64,000 nucleotides of DNA, from NCBI RefSeq assembly GCF_900120125.1, contig NZ_LT635545.1:423387-487386 (forward strand). Reading direction: 5' to 3'. Positions 1 to 7,957 of this stretch are shown here, piece by piece (the stretch's first letter is position 1; each line of letters begins with the position of its first letter). Under the pieces are notes generated by a model. The model saw only the letters and a list, made by a program, of their open reading frames with translations. It did not search any database and was not told the DNA's origin. This stretch comes from Gemella massiliensis (GTDB lineage Bacteria; Bacillota; Bacilli; Staphylococcales; Gemellaceae). A program made the translations under genes and the position numbers.

Positions 1-1137
1 AGCGATACCCTTATTATCTGTTTTTAAAATAATAGTATCTTTTCCGTCTATAATTGCCGAATTATCTTCTTTTTTTAGACTAAATTCAACGTCCGGTATT
101 CCTATTGATGTTCCTTTTAAATATTTTAAGATTTTTAGTTCGCCTTTTACAGTTCCCGTAACTTCACCGTCTGCATAAATATTTTTTACAGTATAGTTAA
201 AATCTTTCCCCACTACTTTTTCTTTATTGTATTCGTGATACCATGCTTTTGATTTATTTACAAATTCTTTTTGATTTTTGTTTATTATTTTTGTTTTGTA
301 GTAAATTGAAAAATGATTTAAAGAAGCATATCCCTGAGGTATGTATATTGATATTTTATTACCATTTACACTAATAGATGATCCTTTATAATAATGTGCA
401 AATTCATTTAAGGCATTAGCTCCATTGAATATTTTAGAATGTGTCCCTTCAACTGTGATATAAAAACTGTTTTTAACAAGTTCTTGTCCACCTTGAATTT
501 CATCCTCAATCCTAATTTCTTTATTAACATGAGTTTTTCTCATATTTGCATTTAACCACCAATTAATATGCTCCGTATCTTGTGGATCTATATTACCTGT
601 CTTGTAGTAAAATACACTTTCCGTTCCTGATTCCGGCTTGGTAACAGAAACCTGCACCCTTTTATTCCCCGAAACAATATCACCCGTCTTAATATCTTCT
701 TTTGAAGTTTGAGTAGTGTTTCTTCCTGTAATTTCAAAAGTTGCCCAACCCTCTACATCATCTAAATTGTTAACTTTATCATTAAATCTAATTACAGCCT
801 TATCTACAGTTACTTCCAAATCTGCCACATGCTGACCTTTAACTTCCAACTGTATTTTTTTACTATACCCTTCAAAAGTAGGTTGACCGGTTTTCTGCCA
901 AGTAACCTCTATAAAATCTCCACCTTTAATATTATGAGCGGTGTTTTCTTTAAATTTTAATTGAACGGTAGTTCTCCCACCGTCTTGAATATTATTATTA
1001 CTTACCGTTAAATCGGTAACAACTTTATCGCTTATATTATTTTCTTGTGCATAACTTTTACCAATTCCTAAAGAAGCACTTAGCGTAGTTAGTAAAAGTA
1101 ATATACTTAATATACCTGCACTTAACTTATTTCGCAT
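1..1137 (-). CDS. Cna-type MSCRAMM adhesin, N-terminal part (runs off left edge)
   Basis: Secreted adhesin whose C-terminus lies outside the window; 379 codons are present with no stop. The ATG at 1137 follows AAAGGA at good spacing and opens a signal peptide (MRNKLSAGILSILLLLTTL) with likely cleavage after SYA, near residue 31. The next ~280 residues look like the two Ig-like subdomains of collagen-binding MSCRAMMs; the stretch DPQDTEHINWWLNANM resembles the N2 region of Cna. From about residue 350 (ELKILKYLKGTSIGIPDVEF) a SpaA/CnaB prealbumin-like repeat begins, where an isopeptide Lys would sit. A sortase signal is expected off the edge. The ligand cannot be told from sequence. Confidence 0.8.
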   Translation of the reverse strand, partial: MRNKLSAGILSILLLLTTLSASLGIGKSYAQENNISDKVVTDLTVSNNNIQDGGRTTVQLKFKENTAHNIKGGDFIEVTWQKTGQPTFEGYSKKIQLEVKGQHVADLEVTVDKAVIRFNDKVNNLDDVEGWATFEITGRNTTQTSKEDIKTGDIVSGNKRVQVSVTKPESGTESVFYYKTGNIDPQDTEHINWWLNANMRKTHVNKEIRIEDEIQGGQELVKNSFYITVEGTHSKIFNGANALNEFAHYYKGSSISVNGNKISIYIPQGYASLNHFSIYYKTKIINKNQKEFVNKSKAWYHEYNKEKVVGKDFNYTVKNIYADGEVTGTVKGELKILKYLKGTSIGIPDVEFSLKKEDNSAIIDGKDTIILKTDNKGIA

Positions 1138-1215
1138 TATTTTTTAAATCCTTTCTGTCTTTCTTATTCCGTTTCTATAATTATTATCATTATTTTTTAT
1201 TATATTTCTCTGTTA

Positions 1216-1242
1216 TTAATCTATAATTTTTTTTTTAGCCAT
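1216..1242 (-). CDS. Possible 8-residue leader peptide upstream of the adhesin
   Basis: ATG at 1242 is preceded by GTGAGGAAATAAAA, a good Shine-Dalgarno at normal spacing, and encodes MAKKKIID before tandem TAA stops. It lies 80 bp upstream of the adhesin start on the same strand. Ten consecutive A residues after the GCT codon make a slippery run; a one-base insertion would extend the frame to about 17 codons. Translation is inferred only from the RBS. It may be chance. Confidence 0.25.
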   Translation of the reverse strand: MAKKKIID

Positions 1243-1289
1243 TTTTATTTCCTCACTTTTTGTTCTATTTTGTTGATATTCTAATATAT

Positions 1290-1403
1290 AGATAAGAAGG
1301 CGGCGGTTTTAAGTAAATTTCTTACTTAGCCCCACCCCTTCTTATGAGTGTGTTATAAATATCAGGATATAATTAGTTGCTAGGTCCACTAATTATCCTT
1401 TTT
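1290..1403 (+). ncRNA. Possible small RNA with 5' hairpin and intrinsic terminator
   Basis: A TTGTTC/TAATAT promoter-like pair (16-bp spacing, 1260-1281) precedes a segment with a 9-bp stem (1292-1300 with 1337-1345) that encloses a second inverted repeat, AAGTAA/TTACTT. It ends in a strong hairpin (1364-1377 with 1388-1399) followed by a T run. This arrangement resembles type I antitoxin or antisense RNAs, but no toxin ORF of about 30 codons is seen on either strand. The class is unknown to me. Confidence 0.3.
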
Positions 1404-1742
1404 CATTATACAACTTTAATATGTAATAAGTGTGAAATTAAGAAAAAATAATATAGTTTTTCTCAAAAAATATTTATTCACATATTGTAAAATTAAGTTA
1501 GCTACAAAAAATAAAATACTTAGTAAAAGCAAAAACGTACAGTTAAGGGATTAATCTAAAAGCTAAAAATTCTAACCGAATTTTCTTATTACAAGTTAAA
1601 TACATGATTTACTTATTTGAAAATTCACTTTAAAATATCTTTCTCAAGTCTAATAAACTATACAAAAGCAGTCCGCCAAAATCAATTTCTAACTAAATTA
1701 TATTTTTTAAAATTTCTTATTCTTATTACACCAACCACATTA

Positions 1743-1783
1743 AAAAACAAACCCTCTGCATAATTTAGCAAAGAGTTTGTTTC
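1743..1783 (-). terminator. Intrinsic terminator of the EEP-family gene
   Basis: On the minus strand AAACAAACTCTTTGC pairs with GCAGAGGGTTTGTTT and is followed by T residues, ten bases past the stop codon at 1793. Between this and the adhesin leader (1404-1742) is AT-rich DNA with no gene; it includes a degenerate copy (1674-1710) of an intergenic motif also seen near 34446. Confidence 0.75.
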
Positions 1784-1792
1784 GCTTATATT

Positions 1793-2851
1793 TTATCCTT
1801 TTAGTTTAAATTTTAATCTTACAGGATTGTGATCACTGTAACGATAATCATATGGTAATGTTTCTACTGAACTTACTTCAATATTATCACTGGCTATATA
1901 ACCGTCAATAACAAATTCATAAATATCTTTTTCACCTTTTTTATACGGCTTATTAGTTAATCTCGCTGAATTTGTTCCATGATAGAGTTTAAAACTACTT
2001 GGTAATAAACTTTTATCAAAATTCTCAGCACGCCATAAATCAAGAGGCACTTTTCCTAATTCTTCTTTTGATAATTCTCTAAGCGATTGGTTAAAATCCG
2101 CACCTACCAGTACATAGTTGCCTTTTTTATATTCTTTTTCTATAAATTCAACTAATTGCTTTGTCTGAGCAATTTTCCCTTTATTTCCTTTGTCATAGGC
2201 ATCAAGGTGAGCATTAATAAGCACCAACTGTTTATCACTGTTGTTTATCTTACTGTAAATAACTGAAAAACCTCGTTTAAGATTGGCTATTTTTTCAGGA
2301 AAATTGAACGGTATAGGCATTTGATAACGTTCAGCCTTATCTATATTATATTTGGTCGCTGTATAAATACCGCTATTTACCTTCCCAAGCGGCGGCAACG
2401 GGTACGGAATATATTTTACCTTAAAATTATAAGCTAAAATACTATTTAACCCTAATTCCTTATTCAAATATTCTACCTGATTAATATTGTAACTTCGCTT
2501 TGAATCTTCGTCGATTTCTTGAATAAAAGTTATATCAGCATTTTCATTTTTTATTATTTTTGAAATATTTTCTAAATTTTCTTCAACATGGTTCTTATCC
2601 AAAGGTAAAACCATCTCTCCACCGTCCATAAAAAAGTCTTCATCTTTATCAAGCCCGGCATACCCTATATTCCAATCTAATGCACTGTAATCTTTGTTAA
2701 GTTCTACTACCTTACCACCTGTTCCGACTACGGATAATTTTTCAATATCTTTCGGTTTATACTCCGTCGCCATTAAATAGCCGACCAACGCACCGAATAA
2801 CAAAAGACAGGTTAATATTGCATATAATATTATTTTTAAAATTTTCTTCAT
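1793..2851 (-). CDS. Membrane-anchored endonuclease/exonuclease/phosphatase (EEP) family protein
   Basis: 352 residues. An N-terminal hydrophobic segment (about 5-28) looks like an uncleaved anchor, so the catalytic domain should be outside the cell. EEP-fold motifs are visible: FIQEID (metal-binding Glu, near 110), NAHLDAYDKG (catalytic His/Asp, near 215), GADFNQS (near 250) and the C-terminal SDHNPVRLKFKL. The family includes DNases, sphingomyelinase-like and inositol phosphatases; the substrate is not clear here. ATG at 2851 follows AAGGAG. Monocistronic, with its own terminator. Confidence 0.75.
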   Translation of the reverse strand: MKKILKIILYAILTCLLLFGALVGYLMATEYKPKDIEKLSVVGTGGKVVELNKDYSALDWNIGYAGLDKDEDFFMDGGEMVLPLDKNHVEENLENISKIIKNENADITFIQEIDEDSKRSYNINQVEYLNKELGLNSILAYNFKVKYIPYPLPPLGKVNSGIYTATKYNIDKAERYQMPIPFNFPEKIANLKRGFSVIYSKINNSDKQLVLINAHLDAYDKGNKGKIAQTKQLVEFIEKEYKKGNYVLVGADFNQSLRELSKEELGKVPLDLWRAENFDKSLLPSSFKLYHGTNSARLTNKPYKKGEKDIYEFVIDGYIASDNIEVSSVETLPYDYRYSDHNPVRLKFKLKG

Positions 2852-3016
2852 GAATTTTCTCCTTAAAATATATCAAAATTAAATTTGAAATTTCTAAACT
2901 AAAAAGTTCTAAACAATCTCTTTATAATTTTTATCGTACTTTATTAAATATAATAACACTTATAAGAAAACGCATCTTATTTTTTTAAAATCATAATTTT
3001 TTCCGTTAAATTACAA

Positions 3017-3910
3017 TTAATCTTTAATTTTTTTATCTTTTTTCTGAGAAATAATTATGCCGATAAAAACAATAACCATTCCTACCGCTTCTCTAAGCCC
3101 GATATGTTCTCCTAATATTATAACGCCACCTATCGCCGCAACAACAGACTCCAAACTCATTATAAGTGAAGCAGTGTGGGCAGGTATATCACGTTGAGAG
3201 ATAATTTGTAAAGTATAACCGACGGCACTTGATAATACTCCTAAAGCAAGCAGTGGAGCAGCTACACTTACCACGGCATCCAGTGTAATATTCTCTTTAA
3301 AGATTGCTAGACTTAAACTTAAAACACTAACTACTACCAGTTGGTTAATAGATAATAACATTGAGTTAACCCTAACTGTAGCATAACCGATTATTATAAT
3401 ATGAGCACCGTATAAAAATGCACTGATAAAAACTATTAAATCACCTGTTTCAAAGGTAAATTCTTCTTTTACAGATAATAAATAAAAACCGACAACCGAC
3501 AAGATTAAACCTACAATAAAGTATTTATTAAGTTTTTCGCCAAGAAATACCCCGATAAAAGGTACTAAACAAATATAAAGCACCGTAATAAACCCTGCTT
3601 TCCCCGCTGTTGTCATAGCAAGACCTATTTGTTGAATATACATGGCTAAAAACAAAACTATACCGCAAAGAAGCGACCAAAGAAGCCTGCTGTACTTTAC
3701 TTTTTGAATTTTAATCTTCGGTTCTTGAGTTTTATAAAGTGTAGGGAAAAGAAGTGCAACAGCACTAATCGCTATTACCGCTATTATCGAACGAAATCCG
3801 ACAACGCTGAGCGGACCGAGAGCCTTACTTGCCAAACTCTGCCAAACAAAAGCTATTCCCCAAATTATCGTTACAATACTTAATAATATTTCCGCTATAA
3901 ATTTTCTCAC
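3017..3910 (-). CDS. EamA/DMT-family transporter
   Basis: 297 residues with about ten predicted membrane helices in two homologous halves, typical of the drug/metabolite transporter superfamily (EamA domains). The first half carries IWGIAFVWQSLASKALGPLSV-type residues and the second the SLESVVAAIGGVIILGE signature of the second EamA repeat. Start is GTG at 3910, because the ATG overlapping it is immediately followed by a stop; AAAGGA lies 8 bases upstream. Likely exports or imports a small metabolite; the substrate cannot be told. Confidence 0.85.
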   Translation of the reverse strand: MRKFIAEILLSIVTIIWGIAFVWQSLASKALGPLSVVGFRSIIAVIAISAVALLFPTLYKTQEPKIKIQKVKYSRLLWSLLCGIVLFLAMYIQQIGLAMTTAGKAGFITVLYICLVPFIGVFLGEKLNKYFIVGLILSVVGFYLLSVKEEFTFETGDLIVFISAFLYGAHIIIIGYATVRVNSMLLSINQLVVVSVLSLSLAIFKENITLDAVVSVAAPLLALGVLSSAVGYTLQIISQRDIPAHTASLIMSLESVVAAIGGVIILGEHIGLREAVGMVIVFIGIIISQKKDKKIKD

Positions 3911-4177
3911 ATTACAATTCCTTTCTACCGTAAAGTATATGAATAAAACCTCACCATGTAATTTTATAGTGTTATATTAAAAATTTCAACCGTTAACATT
4001 TATATAATACACTGTAAAATAAAATTCAAAAAGCAATGACGAAGTGCCGATTTGAACAAAATTAAAAAAATACCGATAAAAACCTTTCTTAATTTCTTTT
4101 GTAATTTACGGGTATTTATTTATGCGGAATTTACTGTTTTTTAACCCTCTTATCCTACGCCTATTTCGACCCTACAA

Positions 4178-4202
4178 ACACTTTTACTAAATGAAAAATT
4201 TC
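4178..4202 (+). repeat. 25-bp direct repeat, left copy, outside the IS481-like element
   Basis: ACACTTTTACTAAATGAAAA plus five more bases is repeated identically at 5537-5561, 17 and 17 bases outside the two IS ends. The similarity extends a few bases to the left (CTACAAACAC versus CTACAACAC). It is too far from the IR tips to be an ordinary target duplication. Confidence 0.7.
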
Positions 4203-4264
4203 TGTACATTTGTAAATGATGTGAGACAAAAAAAGTAAAAAATAAATACCGGATATAATAGAAT

Positions 4265-4288
4265 TACATAGAAGCTAGCTTCTATGTA
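4265..4288. repeat. Perfect 24-bp palindrome inside the IS481-like element
   Basis: TACATAGAAGCT followed immediately by its exact reverse complement AGCTTCTATGTA, with no loop. Such a site suits a dimeric binding protein, for example the transposase, or may be a fold-back. Confidence 0.7.
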
Positions 4289-4334
4289 AACCGTATGAAG
4301 CCCCCGACGTAAATTACATTATTTGATTAGATTT

Positions 4335-4465
4335 GCCAGCTTTAATTCCTTAGAGAACATTTCAGATTTCTAAAACTTATTTGTCAAGGATTTGAAAAAG
4401 GCGTAGCCCTTGTCCTTGACAAATAAGTTGTGAAATCTATTATCTAACAAGGAATTAAAGCCGGC
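4335..4465 (-). terminator. 131-bp nested hairpin overlapping the transposase 3' end
   Basis: GCCAGCTTTAATTCCTT pairs with AAGGAATTAAAGCCGGC; inside it GATTTC pairs with GAAATC, and ACTTATTTGTCAAGGA pairs with TCCTTGACAAATAAGT, around a short loop. The outer arm includes the last codons of the transposase, so folding would couple translation with termination. It may also block incoming transcription. Confidence 0.6.
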
Positions 4466-5438
4466 ATATTTTTATAGACTCTTTCCGTAACTCTTTTCTT
4501 TTTTCAACAGGAGAAAGCCAATTTAAAGTCTGCATAGGAAGACGGTTAGAGCGATATAGATACTTTTTCATCTGAGATATAAGATCATCATACGAAAAGA
4601 AAGATAAATGCCTGTAAAAACGTTCATTATCATTTCTATGACTACGTTCAACCTTACCGTTATGTCTAGGAGTTCTAGGTCTAATAAGTTGATGTTTAAT
4701 GCCAAGATTATTACACAATACATCAAAAGGGTGTATTCGTTTAGTATCTTTAAAATGCGTAAATTCAAAACCATTATCAGTTTGAATTATCTTGGGTTTA
4801 TACCCAAAATAATCAATAGCCATTTTAACAAATTGAACAGTAGAGTATGATGATTGTTCTTTAAAAGGGAAAATAAATCTTTCCCTAGTAGCTTCATCAA
4901 TGATAGTATATTGATAAAATTTATCAGGAATTTCTCCTACATAACAACGTTTAGGAACATATTTCACATCAAGTTGCCATTTTTTACCAATTTCAGTAGG
5001 TGTATTATAGGGTTTAGGTTTATAAGGAATTACTTTTTTCTTAGTATCTTTATAAAAACCTAATTTTCTAAGCACTCTAAATAAAGAACAAGGATGTCTT
5101 TTATAACCTTTGTTGAATTTAAGTTTAGCATATAATTCAATCATAGAAATATTAGGATTACGTTTAATAAGATTTTTAATCCAAGACAATTCTTCAACTG
5201 TATGGGCGTTAGGGTGAATGGAATGAGGTCTATGAGACTTATCTATAAGAGACTCTTTAGTACCGTCATATTTTTTATTCCAACGCAAAAGAGAGGCTTT
5301 TGATATTTTATAGCGCCTACAAACAAAACGAATAGAGTTACCGTTTCTATAAGTTTTAACTGCAGCTATTCTTGTTTGTAAAGTATGAGGTATATATCGT
5401 TGTGTTTTTTCTATATTTTCTGTTATAATAGTTTTCAT
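4455..5438 (-). CDS. IS481-family transposase (DDE integrase)
   Basis: 327 residues. N-terminal helix-turn-helix (about 20-70: RFVCRRYKISKASLLRWNKKYDG) followed by an rve integrase core. The DDE residues are visible as Asp in WQLDVKYVP, Asp in IQTDNGFEFTHF and Glu in RHNGKVERSHRND. Acts on the ends of the 1.3-kb element around it. I start at the ATG at 5438, which has AAAGGA ten bases upstream, instead of the in-frame ATG at 5477, which has no RBS. No frameshift seen, so the element may be active. Confidence 0.85.
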   Translation of the reverse strand: MKTIITENIEKTQRYIPHTLQTRIAAVKTYRNGNSIRFVCRRYKISKASLLRWNKKYDGTKESLIDKSHRPHSIHPNAHTVEELSWIKNLIKRNPNISMIELYAKLKFNKGYKRHPCSLFRVLRKLGFYKDTKKKVIPYKPKPYNTPTEIGKKWQLDVKYVPKRCYVGEIPDKFYQYTIIDEATRERFIFPFKEQSSYSTVQFVKMAIDYFGYKPKIIQTDNGFEFTHFKDTKRIHPFDVLCNNLGIKHQLIRPRTPRHNGKVERSHRNDNERFYRHLSFFSYDDLISQMKKYLYRSNRLPMQTLNWLSPVEKRKELRKESIKICRL

Positions 5439-5536
5439 AAGAGTAAATTCCTTTTTTTGATTTGTAGGTAACTTCATTATACAGGATTTACTCTTCTTTT
5501 TTTTATTATATGTCTCACATCTATTGTAACACTACA

Positions 5537-5561
5537 ACACTTTTACTAAATGAAAAATTTC
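5537..5561 (+). repeat. 25-bp direct repeat, right copy, outside the IS481-like element
   Basis: Identical to 4178-4202. The pair is spaced by 1359 bp with the IS between, which suggests either an older duplication into which the IS jumped or a larger unit flanking it. Confidence 0.7.
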
Positions 5562-5602
5562 CTATGTACTTTACTTTCTTTCTATGTTATAATCATTAGT
5601 AA

Positions 5603-5673
5603 GCCGCTATAGTTAAATGGTATAATAGAGCAATGGTAATGCTCCGTTCCCAGTTCAATTCTGGGTAGCGGCA
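5603..5673 (+). tRNA. tRNA-Thr (anticodon GGT)
   Basis: A 71-nt cloverleaf: acceptor GCCGCTA/TAGCGGC, a 4-bp D stem with the GG pair in the loop, anticodon stem GAGCA/TGCTC around loop ATGGTAA (anticodon GGT, reading ACC and ACU), a four-base variable loop and T arm CCCAG-TTCAATT-CTGGG. Discriminator is A and CCA is not encoded. A TATAAT box lies 14 bases upstream. Confidence 0.9.
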
Positions 5674-5687
5674 TAACTTTAAAGTTT

Positions 5688-5716
5688 AAAAAGAAGTTGA
5701 TTAACTTCTTTTTTTA
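5688..5716. terminator. Bidirectional terminator between tRNA-Thr and ybaK
   Basis: AAAAAGAAGTT-GATT-AACTTCTTTTTTT: a 7-8 bp stem with A tract before and T tract after, so it can serve the tRNA on the plus strand and the ybaK gene converging on it. Confidence 0.8.
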
Positions 5717-6205
5717 TTATGCTGAAATATCCGCTATCTTTGCATCGATTAACTCAACCAATACATCAGGTTTTACTTCAATCTGATGCCCGACTTTACC
5801 GGCTGATATAATAATTGTTTCCACATTATTACACTTTATATCAATAATTGTTGGAAATAATTTTTTCATAGCAAACGGTGAACACCCGCCTTTAACGTAT
5901 CCTGTAATTGTTGTTAAGTCTTTTAGCGGTAACATAGATAATGATTTAAGTTCCACCGCTTTTGCTAATTTTTTAAAATTAATACTGTCTTCACTCATCA
6001 ATACTCCGACAACATAATTCCCTTTACCGTCAGTTGTCATAATTGTTTTAAATACTTGATTGTGTTCTTTACCGATAATATCCGCTACCCCTACACCGGT
6101 TTTTGCCGCATCACTTTTCACATCAAACTCATAATGATTATATTCAACTCCATGTTCCTCTAAAAATCTCATAGCATTTGTTTTTAATTCTTTTTTCTTT
6201 ACCAT
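5717..6205 (-). CDS. ybaK: YbaK/EbsC-family Cys-tRNA(Pro)/aminoacyl-tRNA deacylase
   Basis: 162 residues, the full length of the family. It hydrolyses mischarged Cys-tRNA(Pro) in trans, a proofreading role in the cytosol. Visible family features: NHYEFD near 20, the conserved Lys in NQVFKTIMTTD (near 53), VGVLMSEDSINFKKLAKA and the glycine-rich YVKGGCSPFAMKK near 107. ATG at 6205 follows GAGGGA. It converges on tRNA-Thr and shares its terminator. Confidence 0.85.
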   Translation of the reverse strand: MVKKKELKTNAMRFLEEHGVEYNHYEFDVKSDAAKTGVGVADIIGKEHNQVFKTIMTTDGKGNYVVGVLMSEDSINFKKLAKAVELKSLSMLPLKDLTTITGYVKGGCSPFAMKKLFPTIIDIKCNNVETIIISAGKVGHQIEVKPDVLVELIDAKIADISA

Positions 6206-6322
6206 ATATTCCCTCGGTTATATTAATTTTATTTTTTAATTATTAATTTTTATTCTACTTCAAAGTTTAATTTATGTCAAAGTAATATTAACAATTTATA
6301 TAAATATTATCTATAAAACTTG

Positions 6323-6354
6323 ATTTTCTCATACTCCATATTTGACACAGAGCC
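6323..6354 (+). repeat. Solo ISL3 right-end inverted repeat (remnant)
   Basis: ATTTTCTCATACTCCATATTTGACACAGAGCC differs by only a few bases from the right terminus of the complete element at 7952-7983, yet no IS body lies to its left. It sits just beyond the displaced terminator of the adhesin gene. Confidence 0.7.
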
Positions 6355-6355
6355 A

Positions 6356-6395
6356 AAAAAGAACGGATAAAATAATTATCCGTCCTTTTTATCGG
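6356..6395 (-). terminator. Original terminator of the thioester adhesin gene, now cut off by the IS
   Basis: On the minus strand GGACGGATAA pairs with TTATCCGTTC followed by TTTTTT. Joining 6404 and lower to 7992 and higher restores adhesin codons, a TAA stop and this terminator within 35 bp, so it belonged to that gene before ISL3 inserted. Confidence 0.75.
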
Positions 6396-6535
6396 TTAGT
6401 TATTAACCTTTTGGTTGTATAATAAATACGGGGCATGGGAAAAATCCATACCTCGTATTGTTTTTTAATATACAAAAAGACAAATATCCAATATAATTAA
6501 AGTGCAAAAAAATAAACTATGAAAGGATATCTGTC

Positions 6536-7937
6536 ATGAATAATTTTAACACAAAAACAAAAGAAATAAAAGAGGGAGAATTCATTAAAAACCTACTACA
6601 AATAAAAGATAAAAATATAACTATTGAGAAAACACATAACGAAACTATAAAAAATAATCAAAAGTACTTTGTATTCAAAGGTACCTTAACATATAAACCC
6701 AAGAAGTGTGAATGCTGTGGTTGTCTTAATAAAGGTTATACTGTAGTTAAAAACGGCTTTAATGAACTTACTAGAATTAATCTATTAAAAATATCAGGTA
6801 TCCCTGCTTATTTGGAACTAAGAAAGCAACGTTTCAAGTGTAAAACTTGTAATAAAAAATTTGTAGCTACTACTTCTTTTGTAGATAAATACTGTAGTAT
6901 TTCTAAAAATGTTAAGTTTTCTATAATGAGTGATTTAGCTGATACTTTATCTTTTAAACAAATAGCCAAAATGAATAATGTATCGGTTAATACTGTTATA
7001 AGAACTCTTTATAAATGTAAATCCCATGTAGACATTCTTAACTATAATACCTTACCTGAGTATTTATGCTTTGATGAGTTAAAGTTTACTAAAGATAGTA
7101 AAAATGGTATGAGTTTTATTTTTTTAGATGCTTTAACTCATGAGATTATTGATATAGTTGATGGTAGAACTGAGTATATTTTAAATAATTATTTTTCCAG
7201 ATTTTCTAAAGAGGCTAGAAGTAATGTTAAGGCTATTTGTATTGATATTTATACTCCTTATATGAAGTTGATTAGAAATAAGTTTCCTAATGCTGAAATT
7301 GTTATAGATAGGTTTCATATTATTCAAAATGTTAATAGAGAACTTTATTCAAAATGTTAATAGAGAACTTAATAGAACTAGAGTTAAGCTAATGAATATT
7401 TACAAAAAACAAAAAGGTATTAATTATACTCTTTTAAAAAATAATTGGAAGTTAATATTAGAAGATGAAAGTAATGTTACTCATGGTAGGTTTTTCTTTA
7501 ATAGGAGTTTTAGGAGTTTAGTTACTAGACGTGATATTTTAGATTATTTATTAGGATTAGATTGTATATTTAAGGCTAGCTATGAGAGAGTTCAGGATAT
7601 TAGATATGCAATAAGGTATAGAAATGAGTTGGAGTTTAAAGAATTAATTGAAAAATCTACTATCGATTTATCTGATGGTGTTAGTAAGGCTATTAATACT
7701 ATGAGAAAACATAAAGGGTATATGCTTAATAGTGTTAGGTATTCTATTTCTAATGGTTCTTTGGAGGGTATTAATAATAAGATAAAGGTTTTAAAGAGAG
7801 TTTCTTATGGTTATAATAGCTTTTATAACTTTAGATTACGCATTTTAGTTGTTTCTAGGTTATTTGTTTCTGAGTATAAAAATAATATTTCTTTTAAGGG
7901 CGTTTTGAAAAATGCCAAGCAACACTGCATTGCTTAG
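6536..7937 (+). pseudogene. ISL3-family transposase, frameshifted by a 25-bp duplication
   Basis: The first frame (6536-7360) has the zinc-finger region CECCGCLNKGYTVV...FKCKTCNKKF (residues 62-105), an HTH near 140 and the start of the DDE domain (CFDELKF; AICIDIYTPYMKLI). At 7322-7371 a tandem duplication of a 24-bp unit with period 25 adds one base net and causes a stop; the rest (NRELNRTRVKLMN to NAKQHCIA) continues in another frame. Removing one unit restores a typical ~440-residue ISL3 transposase. ATG has GAAAGGATATCTGTC upstream. Confidence 0.9.
7322..7371 (+). repeat. 25-bp tandem duplication inside the transposase gene
   Basis: Two copies of ATTCAAAATGTTAATAGAGA plus CTT, the second one ending in A where the first ends in T. 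The period of 25 shifts the frame. The identical duplication occurs in the second IS copy at 41482-41530. Confidence 0.9.
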
Positions 7938-7957
7938 CATTTTATCCTTATTTTTTC

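Larger units (their letters stand above)
4220..5519 (-). mobile_element. IS481-like insertion sequence, 1300 bp
   Basis: Single transposase gene bounded by 9-bp terminal inverted repeats TGTGAGACA (4220-4228) and TGTCTCACA (5511-5519), extended by A/T-rich similarity. No matching target-site duplication abuts the ends. Between the left end and the transposase stop it carries a perfect 24-bp palindrome (4265-4288) and a long imperfect hairpin (4335-4465). A larger 25-bp direct repeat flanks the element. Confidence 0.75.

Noticed and set aside
1364..1403. T-box or other known riboswitch in the adhesin leader
   Set aside because: The T-box core sequence is absent, the strand is opposite to the gene, and no aminoacyl-synthetase or biosynthesis gene follows.
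1290..1403. Fst/TxpA-type toxin-antitoxin locus
   Set aside because: The RNA layout fits, but there is no hydrophobic ORF of about 30 codons on either strand near it.
5603..5673. tRNA-Gly
   Set aside because: The D arm looks glycine-like, but the seven-base anticodon loop ATGGTAA puts GGT at positions 34-36, which is threonine.
6536..7937. Programmed frameshift in the ISL3 transposase
   Set aside because: The break is a tandem duplication and not a slippery heptamer; removing one unit gives a normal single-frame ISL3 protein, and this family is not known to use frameshifting.
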